NCBI GenBank assembly: GCA_910589415.1
Contig: OU342638.1
Coordinates: 2,480,001-2,544,000 of the forward strand
Source of the DNA: Malachius bipustulatus
Taxonomy: Eukaryota > Arthropoda > Insecta > Coleoptera > Melyridae
Length of the DNA: 64,000 nucleotides
Direction of reading: 5' to 3'
The position numbers and the translations under genes were made by a program. The notes under the pieces were generated by a model that saw only the letters and a list, made by a program, of their open reading frames with translations, did no database searches and was not told where the DNA came from. This document shows, in pieces, positions 35,165 to 48,118 of the stretch. The stretch's first letter is position 1; every line of letters starts with the position of its first letter.

Positions 35165-38100
35165 CTAAATATTTACATCGGATAATTTGAGACTTGGAAT
35201 TGGGTATTTAAGACCGCGCTGTGGCCAATTCTGAAAATATTTTTACGATCGCGCAGAAAATTCAGGCACAGAAAATTAATTCAAAATTGATGCCGATTGA
35301 GATCCACGATGCAGCGCAAATTGGATTTTCGGTTGATTTGAACCAATCGGATGATTTGAGACTTGGAATTACGTATTTAAGCCCGCACTGTTGCCAATTC
35401 TGTTAATATTTTTGCGATCGCGCCGAAGATCCTGTCGCAGAAAATTATTTCAAAATTAATGCCGATTGAGATCCACGATGCAGCGCAAAGTGGATTTTCG
35501 GTTGATTTGAAGTCATCGAGCAACTCGCGACATGAAATTAGGCATTTCAGACCGCACTGTTGCCAATTCTGTTAATATTTTTGCGATCGCGCCAAAGATC
35601 CTGTCGCAGAAAATTATTTCAAAATTGAAGCCGATTCAGATTCACGATGCAGCGCAAAGTGGATTTTCGGTTGATTTGAACCAATCGGATGATTTGAGAC
35701 TTGGAATTAGGTATTTAAGACCGTGCTGTAGCCAATTCTGGAAATATTTTTACGATCGCGCAGAAGATTCTGGCTCAGAAAATTATTTAAAAATTGAAGC
35801 CGATTCAGATTCACGATGCAGCGCAAAGTGGATTTTCGGTTGATTTGAACCAATCGGATAATTTGAGACTTGGAATTAGGTATTTAAGACCGCGCTGTGG
35901 CCAATTCTGAAAATGTTTTTACGATCGCGCAGAAAATTCAGGCACAGAAAATTAATTCAAAATTGATGCCGATTGAGATCCACGATGCAGCGCAAATTGG
36001 ATTTTCGGTTGATTTGAACCAATCGGATGATTTGAGACTTGGAATTAGGTATTTAAGCCCGCACTGTTGCCAATTCTGTTAATATTTTTGCGATCGCGCC
36101 GAAGATCCTGTCGCAGAAAATTATTTCAAAATTAATGCCGATTGAGATCCACGATGCAGCGCAAAGTGGATTTTCGGTTGATTTGAAGTCATCGAGCAAC
36201 TCGCGACATGAAATTAGGCATTTCAGACCGCACTGTTGCCAATTCTGTTAATATTTTTGCGATCGCGCCAAAGATCCTGTCGCAGAAAATTATTTCAAAA
36301 TTGAAGCCGATTCAGATTCACGATGCAGCGCAAAGTGGATTTTCGGTTGATTTGAACCAATCGGATGATTTGAGACTTGGAATTAGGTATTTAAGACCGT
36401 GCTGTAGCCAATTCTGAAAATATTTTTACGATCGCGCAGAAGATTCTGGCTCAGAAAATTATTTAAAAATTGAAGCCGATTCAGATTCACGATGCAGCGC
36501 AAAGTGGATTTTCGGTTGATTTGAAGTCAGCGAGCAACTCGCGACATGAAATTAGGTATTTAAGACCGCACTGTTGCCAATTCTGTTAATATTTATGCGA
36601 TCGCGCCAAAGATCCTGTCGCAGAAAATTATTTCAAAATTGAAGCCGATTCAGATTCACGATGCAGCGCAAAGTGGATTTTCGGTTGATTTGAACCAATC
36701 GGATGATTTGAGACTTGGAATTAGGTATTTAAGACCGTGCTGTAGCCAATTCTGAAAATGTTTTTACGATCGCGCAGAAGATTCTGGCTCAGAAAATTAT
36801 TTAAAAATTGAAGCCGATTCAGATTCACGATGCAGCGCAAAGTGGATTTTCGATTGATTTGAAGTCATCGAGCAACTCGCGACATGAAATTAGGTATTTA
36901 AGACCGCACTGTTGCCAATTCTGTTAATATTTTTACGATCGCGCAGAAAATTCAGGCACAGAAAATTATTTCAAAATTGATGCCGATTGAGATCCACTGT
37001 GCAGCGCAAAGTGGATTTTCGGTTGATTTGAACCAATCGGATAATTTGAGACTTGGAATTAGGTATTTAAGACCGTGCTGTAGCCAATTCTGAAAATATT
37101 TTTACGATCGCGCAGAAGATTCTGGCTCAGAAAATTATTTCAAAATTGAAGCCGATTCAGATTCACGATGCAGCGCAAAGTGGATTTTCGATTGATTTGA
37201 AGTCATCGAGCAACTCGCGACATGAAATTAGGTATTTAAGACCGCACTGTTGCCAATTCTGTTAATATTTTTACGATCGCGCAGAAAATTCAGGCACAGA
37301 AAATTATTTCAAAATTGATGCCGATTGAGATCCACTGTGCAGCGCAAAGTGGATTTTCGGTTGATTTGAACCAATCGGATAATTTGAGACTTGGAATTAG
37401 GTATTCAAGACCGTGCTGTAGCCAATTCTGAAAATATTTTTACGATCGCGCAGAAGATTCTGGCTCAGAAAATTATTTAAAAATTGATGCCGATTGAGAT
37501 CCACTATGCAGCGCAAAGTGGATTTTCGGTTGATTTGAACCAATCGGATAATTTGAGACTTGGAATTAGGTATTTAAGACCGTGCTGTAGCTAATTCTGA
37601 AAATATTTTTACGATCGCGCCAAAGATCCTGTCGCAGAAAATTATTTCAAAATTGAAGCCGATTTAGATTCACGATGCAGCGCAAAGTGGATTTTCGGTT
37701 GATTTGAACCAATCGGATAATTTGAGACTTGGAATTAGGTATTTAAGACCGTGCCGTAGCCAATTCTGAAAATATTTTTACGATCGCGCAGAAAATTCAG
37801 GCACAGAAAATTATTTCAAAATTGATGCCGATTGAGATCCACTGTGCAGCGCAAAGTGGATTTTCGATTGATTTGAACCAATCGGATAATTTGAGACTTG
37901 GAATTAGGTATTTAAGACCGTGCTGTAGCCAATTCTGAAAATATTTTTACGATCGCGCAGAAGATTCTGGCTCAGAAAATTATTTAAAAATTGAAGCCGA
38001 TTCAGATTCACGATGCAGCGCAAAGTGGATTTTCGGTTGATTTGAAGTCATCGAGCAACTCGCGACATGAAATTAGGTATTTCAGACCGCACTGTTGCCA

Positions 38101-41100
38101 ATTCTGTTAATATTTATGCGATCGCGCCAAAGATCCTGTCGCAGAAAATTATTTCAAAATTGAAGCCGATTCAGATTCACGATGCAGCGCAAAGTGGATT
38201 TTCGGTTGATTTGAACCAATCGGATGATTTGAGACTTGGAATTAGGTATTTAAGACTGTGCTGTAGCTAATTCTGAAAATATTTTTACGATCGCGCCAAA
38301 GATCCTGTCGCAGAAAATTATTTCAAAATTGAAGCCGATTTAGATTCACGATGCAGCGCAAAGTGGATTTTCGGTTGATTTGAACCAATCGGATAATTTG
38401 AGACTTGGAATTAGGTATTTAAGACCGTGCCGTAGCCAATTCTGAAAATATTTTTACGATCGCGCAGAAAATTCAGGCACAGAAAATTATTTCAAAATTG
38501 ATGCCGATTGAGATCCACTGTGCAGCGCAAAGTGGATTTTCGGTTGATTTGAACCAATCGGATAATTTGAGACTTGGAATTAGGTATTTAAGACCGTGCT
38601 GTAGCCAATTCCGAAAATATTTTTACGATCACGCAGAAGATTCTGGCTCAGAAAATTATTTAAAAATTGAAGCCGATTCAGATTCACGATGCAGCGCAAA
38701 GTGGATTTTCGGTTGATTTGAAGTCATCGAGCAACTCGCGACATGAAATTAGGTATTTAAAACCGCACTGTTGCCAATTCTGTTAATATTTATGCGATCG
38801 CGCCAAAGATCCTGTCGCAGAAAATTATTTCAAAATTGAAGCCGATTTAGATTCACGATGCAGCGCAAAGTGGATTTTCGGTTGATTTGAACCAATCGGA
38901 TGATTTGAGACTTGGAATTAGGTATTTAAGACTGTGCTGTAGCTAATTCTGAAAATATTTTTACGATCGCGCCAAAGATCCTGTCGCAGAAAATTATTTC
39001 AAAATTGAAGCCGATTCAGATTCACGATGCAGCGCAAAGTGGATTTTCGGTTGATTTGAAGTCATCGAGCAACTCGCGACATGAAATTAGGTATTTAAGA
39101 CCGCACTGTTGCCAATTCTGTTAATACTTTTGCGATCGCGCCAAAGATCCTGTCGCAGAAAACTATTTCAAAATTGATGCCGATTGAGATCCACTATGCA
39201 GCGCAAAGTGGATTTTCGGTTGATTTGAACCAATCGGATAATTTGAGACTTGGAATTAGGTATTTAAGACCGTGCCGTAGCCAATTCTGAAAATATTTTT
39301 ACGATCGCGCAGAAAATTCAGGCACAGAAAATTATTTCAAAATTGATGCCGATTGAGATCCACTGTGCAGCGCAAAGTGGATTTTCGGTTGATTTGAACC
39401 AATCGGATAATTTGAGACTTGGAATTAGGTATTTAAGACCGTGCTGTAGCCAATTCTGAAAATATTTTTACGATGGCGCAGAAGATTCTGGCTCAGAAAA
39501 TTATTTAAAAATTGAAGCCGATTCAGATTCACGATGCAGCGCAAAGTGGATTTTCGGTTGATTTGAAGTCATCGAGCAACTCGCGACATGAAATTAGGTA
39601 TTTCAGACAGCACTGTTGCCAATTCTGAATTTTTTTACGATCGCGCAGAAGATTCTGTCACAGAAAATTATTTCAAAATTGATGCCGATTGAGATCCACG
39701 ATGCAGCGCAAAGTGGATTTTCGGTTGATTTGAAGTCATCGAGCAACTCGCGACATGAAATTAGGTATTTAAGACCGCACTGTTGCCAATTCTGTCAATA
39801 CTTTTGCGATCGCGCCAAAGATCCTGTCGCAGAAAATTATTTAAAAATTGATGCCGATTGAGATCCACGATGCAGCGCAAAGTGGATTTTCGGTTGATTT
39901 GAACCCATCGGATAATTTGAGACTTGGAATTAGGTATTTAAGACCGTGCTGTAGCTAATTCTGAAAATATTTTTACGATCGCGCCAAAGATCCTGTCGCA
40001 GAAAATTATTTCAAAATTGAAGCCGATTTAGATTCACGATGCAGCGCAAAGTGGATTTTCGGTTGATTTGAACCAATCGGATAATTTGAGACTTGGAATT
40101 AGGTATTTAAGACCGTGCCGTAGCCAATTCTGAAAATATTTTTACGATCGCGCAGAAAATTCAGGCACAGAAAATTATTTCAAAATTGATGCCGATTGAG
40201 ATCCACTGTGCAGCGCAAAGTGGATTTTCGGTTGATTTGAACCAATCGGATAATTTGAGACTTGGAATTAGGTATTTAAGACCGTGCTGTAGCCAATTCT
40301 GAAAATATTTTTACGATCGCGCAGAAGATTCTGGCTCAGAAAATTATTTAAAAATTGAAGCCGATTCAGATTCACGATGCAGCGCAAAGTGGATTTTCGG
40401 TTGATTTGAAGTCATCGAGCAACTCGCGACATGAAATTAGGTATTTAAGACCGCACTGTTGCCAATTCTGTTAATATTTATGCGATCGCGCCAAAGATCC
40501 TGTCGCAGAAAATTATTTCAAAATTGAAGCCGATTCAGATTCACGATGCAGCGCAAAGTGGATTTTCGGTTGATTTGAACCAATCGGATGATTTGAGACT
40601 TGGAATTAGGTATTTAAGACTGTGCTGTAGCTAATTCTGAAAATATTTTTACGATCGCGCCAAAGATCCTGTCGCAGAAAATTATTTCAAAATTGAAGCC
40701 GATTTAGATTCACGATGCAGCGCAAAGTGGATTTTCGGTTGATTTGAACCAATCGGATAATTTGAGACTTGGAATTAGGTATTTAAGACCGTGCCGTAGC
40801 CAATTCTGAAAATATTTTTACGATCGCGCAGAAAATTCAGGCACAGAAAATTATTTCAAAATTGATGCCGATTGAGATCCACTGTGCAGCGCAAAGTGGA
40901 TTTTCGGTTGATTTGAACCAATCGGATAATTTGAGACTTGGAATTAGGTATTTAAGACCGTGCTGTAGCCAATTCCGAAAATATTTTTACGATCGCGCAG
41001 AAGATTCTGGCTCAGAAAATTATTTAAAAATTGAAGCCGATTCAGATTCACGATGCAGCGCAAAGTGGATTTTCGGTTGATTTGAAGTCATCGAGCAACT

Positions 41101-44100
41101 CGCGACATGAAATTAGGTATTTAAAACCGCACTGTTGCCAATTCTGTTAATATTTATGCGATCGCGCCAAAGATCCTGTCGCAGAAAATTATTTCAAAAT
41201 TGAAGCCGATTTAGATTCACGATGCAGCGCAAAGTGGATTTTCGGTTGATTTGAACCAATCGGATGATTTGAGACTTGGAATTAGGTATTTAAGACTGTG
41301 CTGTAGCTAATTCTGAAAATATTTTTACGATCGCGCCAAAGATCCTGTCGCAGAAAATTATTTCAAAATTGAAGCCGATTCAGATTCACGATGCAGCGCA
41401 AAGTGGATTTTCGGTTGATTTGAAGTCATCGAGCAACTCGCGACATGAAATTAGGTATTTAAGACCGCACTGTTGCCAATTCTGTTAATACTTTTGCGAT
41501 CGCGCCAAAGATCCTGTCGCAGAAAACTATTTCAAAATTGATGCCGATTGAGATCCACTATGCAGCGCAAAGTGGATTTTCGGTTGATTTGAACCAATCG
41601 GATAATTTGAGACTTGGAATTAGGTATTTAAGACCGTGCCGTAGCCAATTCTGAAAATATTTTTACGATCGCGCAGAAAATTCAGGCACAGAAAATTATT
41701 TCAAAATTGATGCCGATTGAGATCCACTGTGCAGCGCAAAGTGGATTTTCGGTTGATTTGAACCAATCGGATAATTTGAGACTTGGAATTAGGTATTTAA
41801 GACCGTGCTGTAGCCAATTCTGAAAATATTTTTACGATGGCGCAGAAGATTCTGGCTCAGAAAATTATTTAAAAATTGAAGCCGATTCAGATTCACGATG
41901 CAGCGCAAAGTGGATTTTCGGTTGATTTGAAGTCATCGAGCAACTCGCGACATGAAATTAGGTATTTCAGACAGCACTGTTGCCAATTCTGAATTTTTTT
42001 ACGATCGCGCAGAAGATTCTGTCACAGAAAATTATTTCAAAATTGATGCCGATTGAGATCCACGATGCAGCGCAAAGTGGATTTTCGGTTGATTTGAAGT
42101 CATCGAGCAACTCGCGACATGAAATTAGGTATTTAAGACCGCACTGTTGCCAATTCTGTCAATACTTTTGCGTTCGCGCCAAAGATCCTGTCGCAGAAAA
42201 TTATTTAAAAATTGATGCCGATTGAGATCCACGATGCAGCGCAAAGTGGATTTTCGGTTGATTTGAACCCATCGGATAATTTGCGAGTTGGAATTAGGTA
42301 TTTAAGACCGCACTGTTGCCAATTCTGTTAATATTTTTGCGATCACGCCAAAGATCCTGTCGCAGAAAATTATTTCAAAATTGAAGCCGATTCAGATTCA
42401 CGATGCAGCGCAAAGTGGATTTTCGAATGATTTGAACCAATCGGATGATTTGAGACTTGGAATTAGGTATTTAAGACCGTGCTGTAGCCAATTCTGAAAA
42501 TATTTTTACGATCGCGCAGAAGATTCTGGCTCAGAAAATTATTTAAAAATTGAAGCCAATTCAGATTCACGATGCAGCGCAAAGTGGATTTTCGGTTGAT
42601 TTGAAGTCATCGAGCAACTCGCGACATGAAATTAGGTATTTAAGACCGCACTGTTGCCAATTCTGTTAATACTTTTGCGATCGCGCCAAAGATCCTGTCG
42701 CAGAAAACTATTTCAAAATTGATGCCGATTGAGATCCACTATGCAGCGCAAAGTGGATTTTCGGTTGATTTGAACCAATCGGATAATTTGAGACTTGGAA
42801 TTAGGTATTTAAGACCGTGCCGTAGCCAATTCTGAAAATATTTTTACGATCGCGCAGAAAATTCAGACACAGAAAATTATTTCAAAATTGATGCCGATTG
42901 AGATCCACTGTGCAGCGCAAAGTGGATTTTCTGTTGATTTGAACCAATCGGATAATTTGAGACTTGGAATTAGGTATTTAAGACCGTGCTGTAGCCAATT
43001 CTGAAAATATTTTTACGATGGCGCAGAAGATTCTGGCTCAGAAAATTATTTAAAAATTGAAGCCGATTCAGATTCACGATGCAGCGCAAAGTGGATTTTC
43101 GGTTGATTTGAAGTCATCGAGCAACTCGCGACATGAAATTAGGTATTTCAGACAGCACTGTTGCCAATTCTGAATTTTTTTACGTTCGCGCAGAAGATTC
43201 TGTCACAGAAAATTATTTCAAAATTGATGCCGATTGAGATCCACGATGCAGCGCAAAGTGGATTTTCGGTTGATTTGAAGTCATCGAGCAACTCGCGACA
43301 TGAAATTAGGTATTTAAGACAGCACTGTTGCCAATTCTGAATTTTTTTACGATCGCGCAGAAGATCCTGTCGCAGAAAATTATTTAAAAATTGATGCCGA
43401 TTGAGATCCACTATGCAGCGCAAAGTGGATTTTCGGTTGATTTGAACCAATCGGATAATTTGCGAGTTGGAATTAGGTATTTAAGACCGCACTGTTGCCA
43501 ATTCTGTTAATATTTTTGCGATCACGCCAAAGATCCTGTCGCAGAAAATTATTTCAAAATTGAAGCCGATTCAGATTCACGATGCAGCGCAAAGTGTATT
43601 TTCGGTTGATTTGAACCAATCGGATAATTTGAGACTTGGAATTAGGTATTTAAGACCGTGCTGTAGCCAATTCTGAAAATATTTTTACGATCGCGCAGAA
43701 AATTCAGGCACAGAAAATTATTTCAAAATTGATGCCGATTGAGACCCACTATGCAGCGCAAAGTGGATTTTCGGTTGATTTGAAGTCATCGAGCAACTCA
43801 CGACATGAAATTCGGTATTTAAGACCGCACTGTTGCCAATTCTGAATTTTTTTTACGATCGCGCAGAAGATTCTGTTACAGAAAATTATTTTAAAATTGA
43901 TGCCGATTGAGATCCATTATGCAGCGCAAAGTGGATTTTCGGTTGATTTGAACCAATCGGATAATTTGAGACTTGGAATTAGGTATTTAAGACCGTGCTG
44001 TAGCCAATTCTGATAATATTTTTACGATCGCGCAGAAGATTCTGTCACAGAAACTTATTTAAAAATTGAAGCCGATTCAGATTCACGATGCAGCGCAAAT

Positions 44101-45130
44101 TGGATTTTCGGTTGATTTGAACCAATCGGATGATTTGAGACTTGGAATTAGGTATTTAAGCCCGCACTGTTGCCAATTCTGTTAATATTTTTGCGATCGC
44201 GCCGAAAATCCTGTCGCAGAAAATTATTTCAAAATTAATGCCGATTGAGATCCACGATGCAGCGCAAAGTGGATTTTCGGTTGATTTGAAGTCATCGAGC
44301 AACTCGCGACATGAAATTAGGTATTCAAGACCGCACTGTTGCCAATTCTGTTAATATTTTTGCGATCGCACCAAAGATCCTGTCTCAGAAAATTATTTCA
44401 AAATTGAAGCCGATTCAGATTCACGATGCAGCGCAAAGTGGATTTTCGGTTGATTTGAACCAATCGGATGATTTGAGACTTGGAATTAGGTATTTAAGAC
44501 CGTGCTGTAGCCAATTCTGAAAATATTTTTACGATCGCGCAGAAGATTCTGGCTCAGAAAATTATTTAAAAATTGATGCCGATTGAGATCCACTATGCAG
44601 CGCAAAGTGGATTTTCGGTTGATTTGAACCAATCGGATAATTTGAGACTTGGAATTAGGTATTTAAGACCGTGCTGTAGCCAATTCTGAAAATATTTTTG
44701 CGATCGCGCCAAAGATCCTGTCACAGAAAATTATTTCAAAATTGTTGCCGATTGAAATCCACGATGCAGCGCAAAGTGGATTTTCGGTTGATTTGAAGTC
44801 ATCGAGCAACTCGCGACATGAAATTAGGTATTTCAGACCGCACTGTTGCTAATTCTGAATTTTTTTACGATCGCGCAGAAGATTCTGTCACAGAAAATTA
44901 TTTCAAAATTGATGCCGATCGAGATCCACGATGCAGCGCAAAGTGGATTTTCGGTTGATTTGAACCCATCGGATAATTTGCGAATTGGAATTAGGTATTT
45001 AAGACCGCGCTGTTGCCAGTTTTGAAAATATTTTTACGATCGCGCAGAAAATTCAGGCACAGAAAATTATTTCAAAATTGATGTCGATTGAGATCCACGA
45101 TGCAGCGCAAAGTGGATTTTCGGTTGATTT
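35165..45130 (+). repeat. 169-bp satellite, about 59 monomers
   Basis: The word GCAGCGCAAAGTGGATTTTC recurs at 35480, 35649, 35818, then every 169 bp, with rare shorter units (for example a 2-bp loss at GAATTTTTTTACG, 39627, 41991). Two main monomer types differ after GGTTGATTTGA: one continues ACCAATCGGATRATTTGAGA, the other AGTCATCGAGCAACTCGCGA. Each has a CGATCGCG core. 169 is not a multiple of three, so the many short frames in it are accidental. The length is close to that of many centromeric satellites, but the array is only 10 kb and is bounded by transposon ends. Confidence 0.95.
37552..42279 (+). repeat. Higher-order repeat: 14 monomers (2364 bp) duplicated in tandem
   Basis: Bases 37552-39915 and 39916-42279 repeat the same order of monomer variants at an offset of exactly 2364 bp (for example 38498/40862 and 39616/41980), with only a few differences. 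A related seven-monomer stretch recurs once more from about 42600. At the left edge a four-monomer (676-bp) unit is duplicated (35221/35897 and 35532/36208). Confidence 0.88.
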
Positions 45131-45501
45131 AAGAAACGTTTGAAGTAAGCCTAAATTTTGTGTCAAATTCTTAATAAGCATAAAATTGTGCAACTTAATA
45201 TCTAATTTAACCGATTTCGTATCTCCAACCGCTTCCAAGTAAATTAAAGTTTCTTATACAGTTACTGTCTTCATAACGTGTAACGGTTACTAATTTCCCC
45301 TCCATCCCCTCCACTTTATCAAGGACCTCACATCATCCTTAATAAGAATATATTAACTGCAAACAGTTTTTGAGGTCCGACCGCAAAAGCTCTATATGCG
45401 ACCGCAAAAGCAGTTTGGACTGCAAAGCATCCCTTCGGAGTAAATAAAAGACCGCAAATCATCCCGTTAAGAAAGATATATATATATATTTATATATATA
45501 T

Positions 45502-47960
45502 TTCTCCAAAATCACGATTTTTCGATTTTAAAAACGCTCCTGTAGCTTTATCTTTCAAGATTAGTGAACGAAATTTTGGATTCTTGTAAAGCTTTAGAAT
45601 GACTTTAAATTTTCGTTGAAAAAATTTCCAAAAGTCACGTTACTTCTACAGGGTGTCCTTTCAAATTTCCACAAATCGGGACTTTGAGGCACGGTTTCTG
45701 GCCGCAGTTTTCAATCTAGGGGGTTGAAATTTTTGTGAGAGTAAGATGTCCACAAGGAGTGGTCTGGTATTGCACTTGAGCAAAATCGGCAGAGCCGTTT
45801 CAAAATGGCAGCCATTTTAAATTTTCGGAAAATTTCCAATTTTTTGAGCCCCCGTATGAGCAAGATGGCAAAAAAACTTTGAAATCAAATCAACAGGATT
45901 TGAAGAAAATTATTGGAAATTTGAGTTAATGCAATAAAATTAGCATATTTTCCATTAATAAGCCAGTGTCGGAGGTAGGAAAAAGGGTGAAAATGTGTCA
46001 ATTCTATAACCGTTTATGAGTCCATTTTTGAAGAAGTTGAACAGAAATTTTCCATTTTTTTTTGCTTTAACATATAATTTGATGTCTTAGCTTCAATTCG
46101 CCTCGATTAATGTAGCACTTTAAACGAAAAACAAAAAAGTTTTTCGCTTGTGCAAAATTAGCTTGCACTTATTAAATCGATGAAATGGTTCGCAATTTCT
46201 TTTTTATTTTTTTTCACATTCAATTATGAATGGTTCTGAAAATTAGACGAGCAAACGCAACAACAATTAAATCACCTACATGCAGGTGAAAAAAGTATTC
46301 AAATTGGTTTTTTAATAACAAAGATACGACCAGTTTAAAAAATAAAATGTGTAGGTGTATAATAACCTGACGTACTACATATACCTATCTATCAGCACTA
46401 CAAACTCGAAACCCACCGTGGTTCAGTTCATTACACGCATGTTTTATAAACTGTTGATGTGGGTTCGAAACCACGAGAAGATATAATTCTTTGTTTTTTG
46501 GTAGGTAGGTGAGGAGTTTTCCCAAAAAAAAAAATGGGATTATTTTTTCATTATATTCATTATAAAAAAAAAAATAGGAAGAAAATATTTATTATTGAAT
46601 CGCATAAAAATACACTATTTCTGCGATTGATGCGCAAGAAGGTTTTTGAGTTTGTATTAGCCAAGAAATGTTCGCCTAGAATATTATTAGTATAAGATGA
46701 TTTACTATCTTTTATGGCAGGTGATCTCTCGTATCGTAAGAAATAAGAATCAACAAATACCTACGTAGGTACCTACTTGATCTTTATTAGTAAGTTCGGT
46801 TCACATCAAATGTTAATTATTTTTTGTTAGATAGTCCTAATTAAGGTTACCCTCCATGCTTACGTATAAAACAAATAATTTTGCATTACAAAAGTAATTT
46901 TCCCATTTGAATCTGCTATTATAACTAATATTATTACCTACCTCGATTATTGCCTATTATTTAAAGCTTACCTTAGCTTGCTGTGTCCTGTGTAAAAAAC
47001 AGATTTTTGAAAGACGAGTGTCTAACCATGCAATAACAGTAATTAATAACACCAATCACCACAAATAAGTTCTTCTGCTGACGATCTGAGAGGTGACAGT
47101 TAACGAGAACACAAAAACAAAACATTCAAATCAAAAGTCAAACAATAAAGTATAAAGGCGATCTGGCTGCTGCAGTCGGAGTCGCTACTACCCCCCGTGC
47201 CTAACGTGCCGTGGTGATGGTATTGCCTAACGGTAACGGTCTTGTACCTGTTCAGGATTGCCATATTATAGAAGAAAAGAAATGGATGTTACAATAAAAA
47301 TAAAATAAACTCAGCATAAACTAAAATTTGATGTGACTTTGAAAACTGGAATTATTGTTTTTGTATTTCAAAAAATTTAGAAAAATGTTTTCTTTCTTTG
47401 TTATTGAAAGAGAGGTTGTTACCTACCTACTTAAAAAAAAAACTATTTATAATGTACTTATGAATCAGGAACGTTGATGATTTTGTTACATATTATTTAT
47501 TAAAAAAATCTTGAAATTCATGGAAATCTTTAAATTGTTACAATATTCCATATTATATGTTACGTCTGGCAACGCTGGTCGCTTGCGTTGCGCTGTCGTC
47601 AACCGACCTCCATTATGCGATTAAAACCGAGCATCGATGAGAGTGATGAACTAATTAGCACCAATCCTGAGCGAGCGAGAGAGCGAATAGTGGTGCGATT
47701 GTGAAATGATGGAAATTAGAAAATGATGGAGTGGATTTTTAATATTAGCATTTATTAGATGTCGATGACGGTCATTGCATCTACGCAAAATAATTCTGAT
47801 GATACGTGAACGCTGAAACAATTTTTTTGTAAATAAGAGCTTTGAAGATTTTATAAGTAAATAAAACATAGGTACATATTATTGACCATAATTTTTACGA
47901 AATAAAATAAAATTGGACTTTTTATAGAACTAAGAAATATCAAATATGTGTCATAGATAT
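45502..47960. other. Interior of element C, right part
   Basis: AT-rich, with GC-richer patches at 45650-45860 (contains ACAGGGTGTCC, a MITE-like end at 45650), 47160-47270 and 47570-47650. A possible tRNA-derived sequence lies at 46416-46480. No protein-coding gene recognised. Confidence 0.4.
46416..46480 (+). ncRNA. tRNA-like / SINE-head relic
   Basis: Contains an A-box-like GTGGTTCAGTTCATTACACG and, about 30 bp later, a good B box, GTGGGTTCGAAACCAC, with a T-arm-like stem. The D and anticodon arms cannot be folded normally. It is more likely the head of a decayed tRNA-derived SINE than a working tRNA. Confidence 0.4.
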
Positions 47961-48118
47961 GACCTAATATTGTCGTCACATTGACGTTAATTTATAGACG
48001 TCGAATTGACGTCATAAAATGTGACGTCATTTGGACGTCCTAATTTGGACAAATGACGTCGCAGACCAATAATGACTTAAAATTGACGTCATTAGGACGA
48101 CAGTGTGCTACCTGGGTA

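Larger units (their letters stand above)
35003..45476. mobile_element. Inverted-repeat element filled with a satellite array
   Basis: Left end ATCTTTTTCAACGGGATGAT then TTGCGGTCTT; right end (minus) ATCTTTCTTAACGGGATGAT then TTGCGGTCTT. Just inside both ends the word GACCGCAAA or GACTGCAAA recurs (35050-35115; 45375-45460). The element lies in a (TA)n tract (34970-35002 and 45475-45501). Between the ends is almost only a 169-bp satellite plus about 300 bp of unique sequence at the right (45131-45440). No transposase seen. Confidence 0.82.
30998..48116. mobile_element. Element C: 17.1 kb, CCCAGGYAGCAC ends, TGACGTCA words
   Basis: Inverted ends CCCAGGCAGCACAGTGACGT (30998) and CCCAGGTAGCACACTGTCGT (minus, from 48116); TA flanks both (30996-30997, 48117-48118). 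The first ~240 bp and last ~150 bp are full of TGACGTCA/GACGTC words. Most of the length is later insertions: a Penelope-like element (31708-34966) and a satellite-filled element (35003-45476). Without these the original would be about 3.4 kb. No transposase was recognised in the remaining sequence. Confidence 0.78.

Noticed and set aside
35221..44520. Many similar 60-100-codon frames in the satellite (for example those beginning MKLGISDRTVANSVN)
   Set aside because: They follow the 169-bp repeat, which is not a multiple of three, start and stop at random in it and occur on both strands; no protein family.
35165..45130. CRISPR-like array
   Set aside because: The whole 169-bp unit repeats without unique spacers; this is a eukaryotic satellite.
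35003..45476. Helitron
   Set aside because: The two ends are inverted copies of each other, whereas Helitrons lack terminal inverted repeats and end in CTRR after a hairpin.
46416..46480. Functional tRNA gene
   Set aside because: No foldable D and anticodon arms and no acceptor stem; only A- and B-box-like words.
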